From contig NZ_CP009048.1 of NCBI RefSeq assembly GCF_000746525.1, forward strand, positions 88,501-152,500: a stretch of DNA of 64,000 bases. The letters are read 5' to 3'. A program made the translations under genes and the position numbers. This stretch comes from Pseudomonas alkylphenolica (GTDB lineage: Bacteria; Pseudomonadota; Gammaproteobacteria; Pseudomonadales; Pseudomonadaceae). The notes below the pieces were generated by a model. It did no database searches and was not told the origin of the DNA. It was given only the letters and a program-made list of their open reading frames with translations. This document shows, one piece after another, positions 1 to 7,901 of the stretch. The first letter of the stretch is position 1, and every line of letters starts with the position of its first letter.

Positions 1-1156
1 CTTCCTGCGTGACCTGGCCAAGCGCAGTAAACCGTTCGCCGCCCAGGACCTGGCCCAGCTCAAGGCCTATGCCGCCGAGCAGGGCTGCCCGGACCTGCAG
101 AGCTGGGACAGCGGTTTCTACGGCGAAAAACTCCGTGAGCAGCGCTACAGCGTTTCCCAGGAAACATTGCGCGCCTACTTCCCTATCGACAAGGTGCTTT
201 CCGGCCTGTTCGCCATCGTCCAGCGCCTGTACGGCATCGAAATCGCCGAACTCAAGGGTTTCGATACCTGGCATCCAGACGTGCGCCTGTTCGAGATCAA
301 GGAACACGGCCAACACGTCGGACGTTTCTTCTTCGACCTTTACGCTCGCGCCAACAAGCGCGGCGGTGCCTGGATGGACGGTGCCCGTGATCGTCGCCGT
401 ACCGAAGCCGGCGTGCTGCAGAGCCCGGTGGCCAACCTGGTGTGCAACTTTACCCCGGCAGCACCCGGCAAGCCGGCGCTGCTGACGCACGACGAAGTCA
501 CCACCCTGTTCCACGAGTTCGGTCATGGCCTGCATCACCTGTTGACCCGCATCGATCATGCCGGGGTCTCCGGGATCAACGGCGTGGCCTGGGATGCGGT
601 CGAGCTGCCAAGCCAGTTCATGGAAAACTGGTGCTGGGAACCGGAAGGCCTGGCGCTGATCTCCGGTCATTACGAAACCGGCGCAGCCCTGCCGCAGGAC
701 TTGCTGGAGAAGATGCTGGCGGCGAAGAACTTCCAGTCGGGGCTGATGATGGTCCGCCAGCTGGAGTTCTCGCTGTTCGACTTCGAACTGCATGCCAGCC
801 ATGGCGACGGCCGCAGCGTACTGCAGGTGCTCGAAGGTGTTCGCGACGAGGTTTCGGTCATGCGTCCACCGGCGTACAACCGCTTCCCCAACAGCTTTGC
901 GCATATCTTCGCCGGCGGTTATGCCGCGGGTTACTACAGCTACAAATGGGCTGAAGTGCTCTCGGCCGATGCCTTCTCGCGTTTCGAGGAAGAAGGCGTG
1001 CTCAACGCTGAAACCGGCCGCGCGTTCCGTGAAGCGATCCTGGCCCGTGGCGGTTCCCAGGAGCCGATGCTGCTGTTCGTCGACTTCCGTGGCCGTGAGC
1101 CTTCAATCGATGCACTCTTGCGCCACAGTGGCTTGAGTGAGGAAGCAGCGGCATGA
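1..1156 (+). CDS. prlC: Oligopeptidase A (M3 family), 3' part
   Basis: Cytoplasmic zinc oligopeptidase that degrades short peptides, including cleaved signal peptides. The window opens inside the gene; reading from base 2 gives about 384 C-terminal residues, roughly the last 55-60% of a protein normally near 680 residues. The zinc site HEFGH is encoded at 512-526, followed 30 residues later by the third ligand Glu in ELPSQF (602-604). The M3 substrate-binding block HIFAGGYAAGYYSYKW is intact near 900-950. Its stop overlaps the start of the next gene by four bases (ATGA), so the two are translationally coupled, as in the PA0067-PA0068 pair of P. aeruginosa. No damage seen in the visible part. 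Confidence 0.96.
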   Translation, partial: FLRDLAKRSKPFAAQDLAQLKAYAAEQGCPDLQSWDSGFYGEKLREQRYSVSQETLRAYFPIDKVLSGLFAIVQRLYGIEIAELKGFDTWHPDVRLFEIKEHGQHVGRFFFDLYARANKRGGAWMDGARDRRRTEAGVLQSPVANLVCNFTPAAPGKPALLTHDEVTTLFHEFGHGLHHLLTRIDHAGVSGINGVAWDAVELPSQFMENWCWEPEGLALISGHYETGAALPQDLLEKMLAAKNFQSGLMMVRQLEFSLFDFELHASHGDGRSVLQVLEGVRDEVSVMRPPAYNRFPNSFAHIFAGGYAAGYYSYKWAEVLSADAFSRFEEEGVLNAETGRAFREAILARGGSQEPMLLFVDFRGREPSIDALLRHSGLSEEAAA

Positions 1157-1431
1157 GTGATGGGCCTGTGATAACCAAAAAACGCTTCATCGCCGGGGCG
1201 GTTTGCCCGGCGTGCAGCGAGCCGGACAAGCTGATGATGTGGAGCGAAGACAGCGTTCCGCATCGTGAGTGCGTGGCGTGCGGGTTCTCCGACACCCTCA
1301 ATGAACAGGGGTTGTCGGTGCCCAAAGAGCTGGGTACCCGGGTCAACAAGGTCGAAGTCAAACCGGCCGAGGCGAAGGTGCAGACGGTGCAGTTCTTCCC
1401 TAATCCCAAGCTGAAAAAGCCAGCCGAATAA
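1153..1431 (+). CDS. YheV-like zinc ribbon protein
   Basis: Small protein of 92 residues with two cysteine pairs, C18-x2-C21 and C40-x2-C43, the layout of a four-cysteine zinc ribbon. It belongs to the YheV / DUF2387 family, which usually sits directly downstream of prlC in gammaproteobacteria. The biochemical role is unknown. The start overlaps the prlC stop by four bases. The tail after residue 60 is Lys- and Pro-rich without further motifs. Family assignment is secure from the cysteines and position; no function can be claimed. Confidence 0.88.
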   Translation: MSDGPVITKKRFIAGAVCPACSEPDKLMMWSEDSVPHRECVACGFSDTLNEQGLSVPKELGTRVNKVEVKPAEAKVQTVQFFPNPKLKKPAE

Positions 1432-1464
1432 GGCTGGCGCGGTGCCCCGATAGCACATCGGGGC
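1419..1464 (+). other. Two adjacent hairpins after prlC-yheV
   Basis: Two perfect stems follow each other: GCCAGCC/GGCTGGC (1419-1425 with 1432-1438, overlapping the stop codon) and GCCCCGAT/ATCGGGGC (1444-1451 with 1457-1464). Neither is followed by a T-run, so this is not a classical intrinsic terminator; it may act as a 3' end stabiliser or a Rho-associated structure. Confidence 0.5.
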
Positions 1465-1549
1465 GCCGATCTGCGGTAGTTAAATAGACGAGTCTGTACA
1501 CTCCCTGGCGCTAGGTTGCGGGTCCTGCCATGCATACAAGGAGTGAGTC

Positions 1550-3532
1550 ATGACCCGTCCCAACCCTCTGCTACAACCATTCGATCTGTTCCCCTACGCA
1601 AGCGTACAAGTAGAGGACCTTCAGCCCGCAATACAGCAAATTGTCGAAGAAAACCGCAGCGCGTTGGCGCTAATCATCGAACGTGAGGCCGACAACCCAA
1701 GCTGGAACGGTCTGGTGCTGGCTGTTGAGGCGCTCGATAAACGCCTGGAAGACACTTTTTACCCCTTGGTGCCATTGGCATTTACCAGCGATGAGTGGGG
1801 ATCTGCTGTCGGTGAGTGCGATGCTGAGCGCAGGGCCTATCGCACAGCCAAGCATCAGAATCAGGCGCTGTTCAGTGCATATCAACGACTAGATCCTGCT
1901 GACCTCAGCGATGAACAGGTGGCGGTACTCAAGCGTATCCTTCGAGATTTTCGTCTCGAGGGGGCGAATCTTGACCGCTCTGGTCGCCAGCAATTTGCTG
2001 CTCAGGAAACAGCTATTGTAGGCCTTGAATGGGAGTTTCAGGAGAAGCTTCGCGCCGCGAAAGATGACTTGAGCAAGCACATAACCGACGTCGAAGTGTT
2101 GGCAGGCATACCCGTTGCGGACCTGGCGGACATGCAGCACAAAGCGCAAGCCCGCGGGCTCAGTGGCTGGTTGTTGACGCTTGATGAACCGGTGTGCAAA
2201 ACGGTCCTGCAATATGCCGATAGCCGCGAGCTGCGCAAAGAGATGTATCTGGCTTATGTGACGCGTGCTTCCGATCAGGCCGCCGGGCAATCCCAGCATG
2301 ACAATGGTCCGGTGTTGCAGGCATTGCTACGGTTACGCCACGAAAAGGCGCAGCTTTTGGGCTTTGTTGATTTTGTCGAACTGAGCCTGCAAACCAAGGC
2401 TGCGCAATCGACAGCTGAAGTCGAAACGTTCTTGAACACGCTGATAGCGCGTGAACGGCCACGACTTGAGCGGGAGGCCGATCAGCTGCGTTCGTTTGCC
2501 AGGGAACAGGGCTGCGATGATCTACAGCCTTGGGACTATGCGTTTTATGCGCAGAAGATGCGTCAGCATGAGGGGAGCGACCCGGACCAAGCCTTGCGCG
2601 AATACTTTTCGTTCGAAACGGCCCTAAGCGGGCTGATTGGCTTGGTCGAGCAGTTGTATGGCATATCAATTAAGAAAGTTGACGCCGAAGTCTGGGACGC
2701 CAAAGTACAGGTGCTGCAAGTTGTCGAAGCTGGCGATGTCTTGGGCCATATCTACCTCGACGCTTTTATCCGTCCAGGCAAGCCGGCCTGGCCGTGGTCA
2801 CTTGCCATTCGCCATCGACATGTTGATGCCGATGGCACCTTGACGCGACCTGTCGCAGCCTTGTTCGGTTACTACGAGCCAAGGGGGCTGCAGTTAGGAC
2901 ACAAGGACCTGTGCAAACTGTTCCATGAGTTTCACCATTGTCTGCATCAGATACTGATGACCAATGCCCACAGGCGTTTAAACAGTATTCATGAATTGGG
3001 TCACGACTTTTCGGAGTTCGCCGGCAAGCTCCTGGAACAATGGTGCTGGTCAGCTCAGAGCCTGCAATCTGTATCCACGCACCGAACCGGCGGCGAGCGC
3101 GCTGCTCTGGCTGAAGTGCAGCGCTGGCTGGAAGCAAGAAACACGCAGCGGGGTCTGGACAAGGCCGACGGTCTGAAGAAGGCGCTGCTCGATTTTGAAC
3201 TGCATCGTAGTTACGGCAATGATCGCAGCATCGAGCAAGTGGTTGCGGATGTCTATGCCCGCACTCAGGTGTTGCCGCTGGCAAGCAATGATCGTTTTGC
3301 CAACGGCTTTGACTACATGGTTACAGGTTATGAAGCGGGCTTTTACTGCTACCTGTGGGCTGAAGAGCACGCCACTGATGTGTTTGCCTGGTTCAAGGAC
3401 CAGGGCGTTTTCGACTCGCGCCTGGGGCAGGCCATGCGGCGTGAACTGCTGGCGCCGGGGGCGTCGCGATCAATGTCGGCATCCATCCAGGCGTTCATTG
3501 ACCGTGCGCAATCAATCGTCAGCGCCGACTGA
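1550..3532 (+). CDS. Divergent second M3 family peptidase (PrlC paralogue)
   Basis: A 660-residue protein homologous to PrlC over its whole length (for example RPRLEREADQLRSFA and LDFELHRSYG match PrlC blocks). The zinc site reads HEFHH (459-463) instead of HEFGH, and the third ligand Glu is kept at 489 with the same 30-residue spacing as in PrlC. A second HExxH, HELGH (481-485), stands where PrlC has NGVAW. The C-terminal block reads FDYMVTGYEAGFYCYLW: three of the four family tyrosines remain, but the His of PrlC (HIFAGGY) is Asp and one Tyr is Phe. A hand count of 1621-1740 gives 56% GC against 65% for 421-540 in prlC, which suggests a different history or weaker expression. The SD-like AAGGAG lies ten bases before the ATG. 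In PAO1, as I recall, nothing separates PA0068 and PA0069, so this gene is an insertion at that junction. Likely an active zinc peptidase with altered specificity; unproven. Confidence 0.85.
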   Translation: MTRPNPLLQPFDLFPYASVQVEDLQPAIQQIVEENRSALALIIEREADNPSWNGLVLAVEALDKRLEDTFYPLVPLAFTSDEWGSAVGECDAERRAYRTAKHQNQALFSAYQRLDPADLSDEQVAVLKRILRDFRLEGANLDRSGRQQFAAQETAIVGLEWEFQEKLRAAKDDLSKHITDVEVLAGIPVADLADMQHKAQARGLSGWLLTLDEPVCKTVLQYADSRELRKEMYLAYVTRASDQAAGQSQHDNGPVLQALLRLRHEKAQLLGFVDFVELSLQTKAAQSTAEVETFLNTLIARERPRLEREADQLRSFAREQGCDDLQPWDYAFYAQKMRQHEGSDPDQALREYFSFETALSGLIGLVEQLYGISIKKVDAEVWDAKVQVLQVVEAGDVLGHIYLDAFIRPGKPAWPWSLAIRHRHVDADGTLTRPVAALFGYYEPRGLQLGHKDLCKLFHEFHHCLHQILMTNAHRRLNSIHELGHDFSEFAGKLLEQWCWSAQSLQSVSTHRTGGERAALAEVQRWLEARNTQRGLDKADGLKKALLDFELHRSYGNDRSIEQVVADVYARTQVLPLASNDRFANGFDYMVTGYEAGFYCYLWAEEHATDVFAWFKDQGVFDSRLGQAMRRELLAPGASRSMSASIQAFIDRAQSIVSAD

Positions 3533-3571
3533 CAGCTCAGCGGTACTGGAAACTTGAACCCACCCCGAGTA

Positions 3572-3587
3572 CTGTACATAAAAACAG
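3572..3587 (+). promoter_or_regulatory. LexA (SOS) box
   Basis: CTGTACATAAAAACAG matches the LexA consensus CTGT-N8-ACAG exactly, and sits 19 bases before the ATG of the radical SAM gene. It lies within a larger imperfect palindrome with CCCCGA and TCGGGG as outer arms (3563-3597). PA0069 of P. aeruginosa is a known member of the LexA regulon, so repression by LexA and induction by DNA damage are expected. Confidence 0.88.
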
Positions 3588-3605
3588 TATTCGGGGTTTC
3601 TACTG

Positions 3606-4667
3606 ATGTTCACTCCTCAAGGACCGCTACGGGGGCGTGGCACCACCAACAACCCCGACAACCGCTTCGCCCCTCATCGTTCAGTGGTCGAGGATGACGG
3701 CTGGTACCAGGAAGTACCGCTGACCCAAGGTACCGAGGTACGAAACGAAACCGCCAAGACCATCATCACCCGCAACAATTCTCCCGACCTGCCCTTCGAC
3801 CGCTCGATCAATCCCTATCGCGGTTGTGAGCACGGCTGCATTTACTGTTATGCGCGTCCCAGTCATGCCTATTGGGACCTGTCCCCCGGGCTGGACTTTG
3901 AAACCAGGCTGATCGCCAAGACCAACGCCGCCGAGGTGCTGGAGCAGCAACTGAGCAAGCCAGGCTATGTTTGTGCGCCGATCAACCTGGGTTCCAACAC
4001 CGACCCTTACCAGCCCATCGAGCGCGAGCAGAAGCTGACCCGACGTCTGCTCGAAGTGCTGCTGCGCTATCGTCACCCGGTCACCATCGTCACCAAGGGT
4101 TCGCTGATCCTGCGTGACCTGGACCTGCTCGCCGAGCTGGCGCAGCAGCGTCTGGTGGCCGTGATGATCAGCCTCACCACACTCGATGACGAGCTCAAAC
4201 GCACCCTGGAGCCGCGCGCCGCAGCGCCCAAGGCTCGGTTGCGGGCAATTCGCGTACTCAGCGAGGCAGGTATCCCGGTGGGGGTGTTGTGTTCACCGAT
4301 GATCCCGATGATCAACGACAGTGAGCTCGAGCATCTGCTGGAGGCCGCCAAGGCCAATGGTGCGCTGAGTGCTGCCTACATGATGTTGCGGCTGCCGCTG
4401 GAGGTCGCGCCATTGTTTGAGCAGTGGTTGCTGGATCATTACCCGCAACGGGCCAGCCATGTCCTGAGCCTGATCCGCCAGAGTCGTGGCGGCGAGTTGT
4501 ACGACAGCCGCTTTGGTGCGCGCATGCGCGGCGAAGGGGTATTTGCCGAGTTGCTGGCGCAGCGCTTTCGCAAAGCGATTCGCCGACTCGGGTTGAACCA
4601 GCGCGAAGGCTACTCTCTTGATTGCATGGCCTTTTGTCCGCCTGGCAGGCAGATGTCACTGCTCTGA
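3606..4667 (+). CDS. PA0069-family radical SAM protein
   Basis: A 353-residue radical SAM enzyme related to the SplB-like group. The 4Fe-4S cysteines are C74-x3-C78-x2-C81 in RGCEHGCIYCYARPSHAYW. The region downstream (ETRLIAKTNA, LGSNTDPYQPIE, VTIVTKGSLILRD) is typical of this family. The substrate is not known. A perfect LexA box directly upstream places it in the SOS response, which fits a DNA-linked role similar to spore photoproduct lyase, but this is inference. Monocistronic; the ATG at 3606 follows GGGGTTTCTACTG. No anomalies. Confidence 0.92.
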   Translation: MFTPQGPLRGRGTTNNPDNRFAPHRSVVEDDGWYQEVPLTQGTEVRNETAKTIITRNNSPDLPFDRSINPYRGCEHGCIYCYARPSHAYWDLSPGLDFETRLIAKTNAAEVLEQQLSKPGYVCAPINLGSNTDPYQPIEREQKLTRRLLEVLLRYRHPVTIVTKGSLILRDLDLLAELAQQRLVAVMISLTTLDDELKRTLEPRAAAPKARLRAIRVLSEAGIPVGVLCSPMIPMINDSELEHLLEAAKANGALSAAYMMLRLPLEVAPLFEQWLLDHYPQRASHVLSLIRQSRGGELYDSRFGARMRGEGVFAELLAQRFRKAIRRLGLNQREGYSLDCMAFCPPGRQMSLL

Positions 4668-4911
4668 TTTCAATACTGGGGGTTGGCCATTGATGTTTTT
4701 TTGATATTGCCCAGACAACGCTTTGGATCGCTGTAATGCCCGTCCTAGAGGCTCGCAATTCGGTTTTGGTTTGGTTTCGCCGAGTAGCGCAGGAATTCAG
4801 CCAACAACGGATGTGATTGTTGGTGCGCGTCATACATCCAAATGTCATGCGCTGTTTGAATCATCAACCCGGTAAAATGGACTTAACCTAAAACGTCAAA
4901 GAGGATGAAGC

Positions 4912-5631
4912 ATGCCCGTCAAGGACCCATCCAAGGCCGTTCCGGAAGTACCCGCCGAGAGCGCCGATGCCGCCCTGAAGCATATCGTCGACGGCTTTCT
5001 GCGGTTTCACCACGACGTCTTCCCTGAACAGCAGGAGCTGTTCAAGAAGCTCGCCACCGCACAAACGCCTCGTGCGATGTTCATCACCTGTGCCGACTCG
5101 CGCATCGTGCCCGAGTTGATTACCCAGAGCTCCCCCGGCGATCTGTTCGTTACCCGTAACGTGGGCAACGTCGTACCGCCCTACGGGCAGATGAACGGTG
5201 GTGTGTCCACCGCGATCGAATATGCAGTCCTGGCCCTTGGCGTACACCACATCATCATTTGCGGTCACTCCGATTGCGGTGCAATGCGCGCGGTACTCAA
5301 TCCACAGAGCCTTGAGAAGATGCCGACGGTCAAGGCCTGGCTGCGCCATGCGGAAGTCGCCCGTACAGTGGTCGAGGACAACTGCTCCTGCGGCAGCGAG
5401 CATGAGAGCATGCAGGTACTGACCAAGGAAAACGTCATTGCCCAGTTGCACCACTTGCGCACTCACCCTTCGGTAGCCTCGCGCCTGGCGGCTGGCCAGC
5501 TGTACATCCATGGCTGGATCTATGACATCGAAACCAGCCAGATTGAGGCTTACGACGCGGCAAGCGACAGCTTCTTGCCCTTGGCGGCAGGCCAGCCAAT
5601 CCCTTGCGCTACCCCGAGAGGACGCTACTAA
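4912..5631 (+). CDS. can: Beta-class carbonic anhydrase
   Basis: Interconverts CO2 and bicarbonate in the cytoplasm or periplasmic face; 239 residues. Zinc ligands and catalytic dyad are visible: C60-ADSR (C60, D62, R64) and GHSDCG (H119, C122). The motif TRNVGN and GGVSTAIEYAV also match the family. The ATG at 4912 follows AGAGGA at 4898-4905. A REP palindrome ends the transcript region. In P. aeruginosa and P. putida, as I recall, a SulP sulfate/bicarbonate transporter gene follows; here none is present before the next gene. Confidence 0.95.
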   Translation: MPVKDPSKAVPEVPAESADAALKHIVDGFLRFHHDVFPEQQELFKKLATAQTPRAMFITCADSRIVPELITQSSPGDLFVTRNVGNVVPPYGQMNGGVSTAIEYAVLALGVHHIIICGHSDCGAMRAVLNPQSLEKMPTVKAWLRHAEVARTVVEDNCSCGSEHESMQVLTKENVIAQLHHLRTHPSVASRLAAGQLYIHGWIYDIETSQIEAYDAASDSFLPLAAGQPIPCATPRGRY

Positions 5632-5641
5632 GCGTCCCTTA

Positions 5642-5699
5642 TCGCGGGGCAAGCCCGCTTCCACCGGAGATCACCGGTAGGAGCGGGCTTGCCCCGCGA
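5642..5699. repeat. REP palindrome pair (GCGGGGCAAGCCC type)
   Basis: Perfect 18-bp inverted repeat: 5642-5659 and 5682-5699, core GCGGGGCAAGCCCGCT, with a short inner ACCGG/CCGGT pair. Convergent position between carbonic anhydrase and the next gene. Same family as the copies at 21.9, 40.4, 46.4 and 52.6 kb. Confidence 0.92.
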
Positions 5700-5710
5700 A
5701 TTTTTGCGCC

Positions 5711-6352
5711 TCACACCGGCTGATCCAGCCCCACACCCAGTTGCCGCGACAGGCACGGCCAGCGCTTCCACGCGGCGCCTGTGTCCGGGCTGCTGAGTTT
5801 GTCGCGGTATTGCTCGACCGACTCCAGGGCAAAGCTCTCTTCATTGAGCATTTCGTCCACAGAGTGGTGCACCACTTCATCCAGCTGGTTGGCAAATTCT
5901 TCGCCGATCAGTTGATGGGCGATCAGGTTGGCCACGGTGGTGTCCAGCGGAATCAGCGGTTGCTGGAAGTGCTTGATGTACAGGTCGTTGACTTCTTCCA
6001 CCAGACGGTGCGCCAGGTAGGCTTCGTCCAGCAGGCATCCCAGGCCCAGATGGGTATTGGTGATGGCTGGTGGTTGCAGGAAATACTGTTCAGCGATTTT
6101 CAGCACCGGCTTGATCTGCGATTCGATACCGGCTTCGCGGGCCACTTCATTGGCGGCCTCGAGCATTTCCGGAACCTGTTCGATGTAGGCACTGACGAAG
6201 CGCGCCAAGGCGCCTTGGGCGTCGCTTTCCGGCAGTTGAATCGAAGGATGCAGGTGCGGCAGTTGTTTGATCAGTTGTTCTTTCAGTTGGCCGGTTTCGG
6301 TCTCATGTTGATGGGCACGGGTGATCTGCTCGCGCAAAGCGGCGATGTTCAT
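5711..6352 (-). CDS. Conserved hypothetical protein (PA0104-like)
   Basis: A 213-residue soluble, acidic, mostly helical protein without signal peptide or membrane segment. I chose the ATG at 6352 (MNIAALREQITRAH) because GGAG lies eight bases upstream; a longer reading to 6445 has no ribosome site. Sequence such as HLGLGCLLDEAYLAHRLVEE is conserved in Pseudomonas homologues that sit next to the cox cluster. The function is not known and no catalytic motif is evident. It is divergent from coxB, so it may share regulation, but the 369-base gap between them leaves room for two independent promoters. Confidence 0.82.
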   Translation of the reverse strand: MNIAALREQITRAHQHETETGQLKEQLIKQLPHLHPSIQLPESDAQGALARFVSAYIEQVPEMLEAANEVAREAGIESQIKPVLKIAEQYFLQPPAITNTHLGLGCLLDEAYLAHRLVEEVNDLYIKHFQQPLIPLDTTVANLIAHQLIGEEFANQLDEVVHHSVDEMLNEESFALESVEQYRDKLSSPDTGAAWKRWPCLSRQLGVGLDQPV

Positions 6353-6721
6353 GACAACTCCAGGGTAAAGGCGTGACAAACGGAAGACATAAGGTAGCTC
6401 GGTTCTGTAATCCGCTAAGACGTATTTTGCATAACCCGGAACCACTTATAGTCAACAATTATATCTAAATGCCATCATTGTGCTCTCACCCCAGACAAAC
6501 CGCGGCCTGGCGCGCAAACGTTCAACTGCGCCAGTTTGAATTCCGTTATCGCATTGCGTGGTCAAGGTCGCTGTCTATACTCCGGTTTGAAAGTGATTCG
6601 CTGATGAGGCCCGACTGCAGTTCGCAGGGGCTCGGTCGTCGAAGTTCGCAGTCTTGGCCGCCGTACCCTTAGCCGTAGGTCCACGCCTCCGGGATAACAA
6701 GAACGATAAGGGGAACCCGCA
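6353..6721. promoter_or_regulatory. Divergent intergenic region with cox promoter candidate
   Basis: No gene here. The best sigma-70 match towards coxB is TTGCGT (6554-6559), 16 bases, TATACT (6576-6581). An AT-rich patch at 6448-6470 may serve the opposite gene. A weak AAGGGGAAC ribosome site precedes the coxB start. Confidence 0.45.
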
Positions 6722-7849
6722 ATGATGCGACATCCACACGTCTGGATGGGCCTCCTGTTGTGGTCGGTATTCGGTCAGGCCAACGCCGCCTGGACCGTGA
6801 ACATGGCGCCAGGGGCGACTGAAGTCAGCAACGCAGTGTTCGACCTGCACATGATCATTTTCTGGATCTGCGTGATCATTGGCCTGGTGGTCTTTGGCGC
6901 GATGTTCTGGTCGATGATCATCCACCGTCGTTCCACCGGCCAGCAGCCTGCGCATTTCCACGAGCACACCTGGGTCGAGATCATGTGGACGGTGGTGCCG
7001 TTCCTGATCCTGGTGGCGATGGCCATTCCGGCGACCAAGACCCTGATCGACATCTACGATGCCAGCGAGTCGGATGTGGATATCCAGGTCACCGGCTACC
7101 AATGGAAGTGGCATTACAAATACCTGGGCCAGGACGTCGAGTTCTTCAGCAACCTGGTCACCCCCGCCGAGCAGATCCACAACAAAGCCCCCAAAGACGA
7201 GCATTACCTGCTCGAAGTCGACCAGCCACTGGTGTTGCCGGTGGGGGCCAAAGTGCGCTTTCTGGTCACTGCCGCCGACGTCATTCACTCCTGGTGGGTG
7301 CCGGCCTTTGCGGTCAAGCGTGACGCCATTCCCGGCTTCGTCAACGAGGCCTGGACCCGGGTCGAGAAGCCCGGCATTTACCGCGGCCAGTGCACTGAAC
7401 TGTGCGGCAAGGACCACGGCTTCATGCCGGTGGTGGTCGAGGTCAAGTCCAAGGCCGATTACGACACCTGGCTTGCCGAGCGCAAGGCCGAGGCGGCCAA
7501 GCTCAAGGAGCTGACCAGCAAGGACTGGACCCTGCAAGAGTTGGTCGAGCGCGGCGACAAGGTTTACCACACCACCTGCGTGGCCTGTCACCAGGCCGAG
7601 GGCCAGGGCCTGCCGCCGATGTTCCCGGCACTCAAGGGTTCGAAGATCGCCACCGGTCCCAAGGAAGATCACCTGAGCATCGTCTTCCACGGCAAGCCCG
7701 GCACCGCCATGGCCGCGTTCGGCAAGCAGCTGTCGGAAGTGGATATCGCCGCCGTGGTGACCTACGAGCGTAACGCCTGGGGCAACAACAAAGGCGACAT
7801 GGTCACGCCAAAAGATGTGCTGGCGATCAAGCAGGCAGAAAGCAAATGA
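6722..7849 (+). CDS. coxB: Cytochrome c oxidase subunit II with fused cytochrome c domain
   Basis: Electron-entry subunit of the aa3-type oxidase; 375 residues, membrane-anchored with a periplasmic cupredoxin. Signal peptide about 1-23, two membrane helices near 40-66 and 87-105. CuA ligands are H189, C224, C228, H232 and M235 (QCTELCGKDHGFM). A C-terminal class I cytochrome c domain carries C286-VAC-H290 and a probable axial M330, marking the caa3-like subtype found in pseudomonads. First gene of coxB-coxA-cox11-coxC. ATG at 6722 or 6725; GGGGAA upstream fits either. Confidence 0.97.
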   Translation: MMRHPHVWMGLLLWSVFGQANAAWTVNMAPGATEVSNAVFDLHMIIFWICVIIGLVVFGAMFWSMIIHRRSTGQQPAHFHEHTWVEIMWTVVPFLILVAMAIPATKTLIDIYDASESDVDIQVTGYQWKWHYKYLGQDVEFFSNLVTPAEQIHNKAPKDEHYLLEVDQPLVLPVGAKVRFLVTAADVIHSWWVPAFAVKRDAIPGFVNEAWTRVEKPGIYRGQCTELCGKDHGFMPVVVEVKSKADYDTWLAERKAEAAKLKELTSKDWTLQELVERGDKVYHTTCVACHQAEGQGLPPMFPALKGSKIATGPKEDHLSIVFHGKPGTAMAAFGKQLSEVDIAAVVTYERNAWGNNKGDMVTPKDVLAIKQAESK

Positions 7850-7901
7850 GCCGGCCTGACAGGTATTCCCGCACCAGCCACCGGACTGCAGGAGACAGGA
7901 C

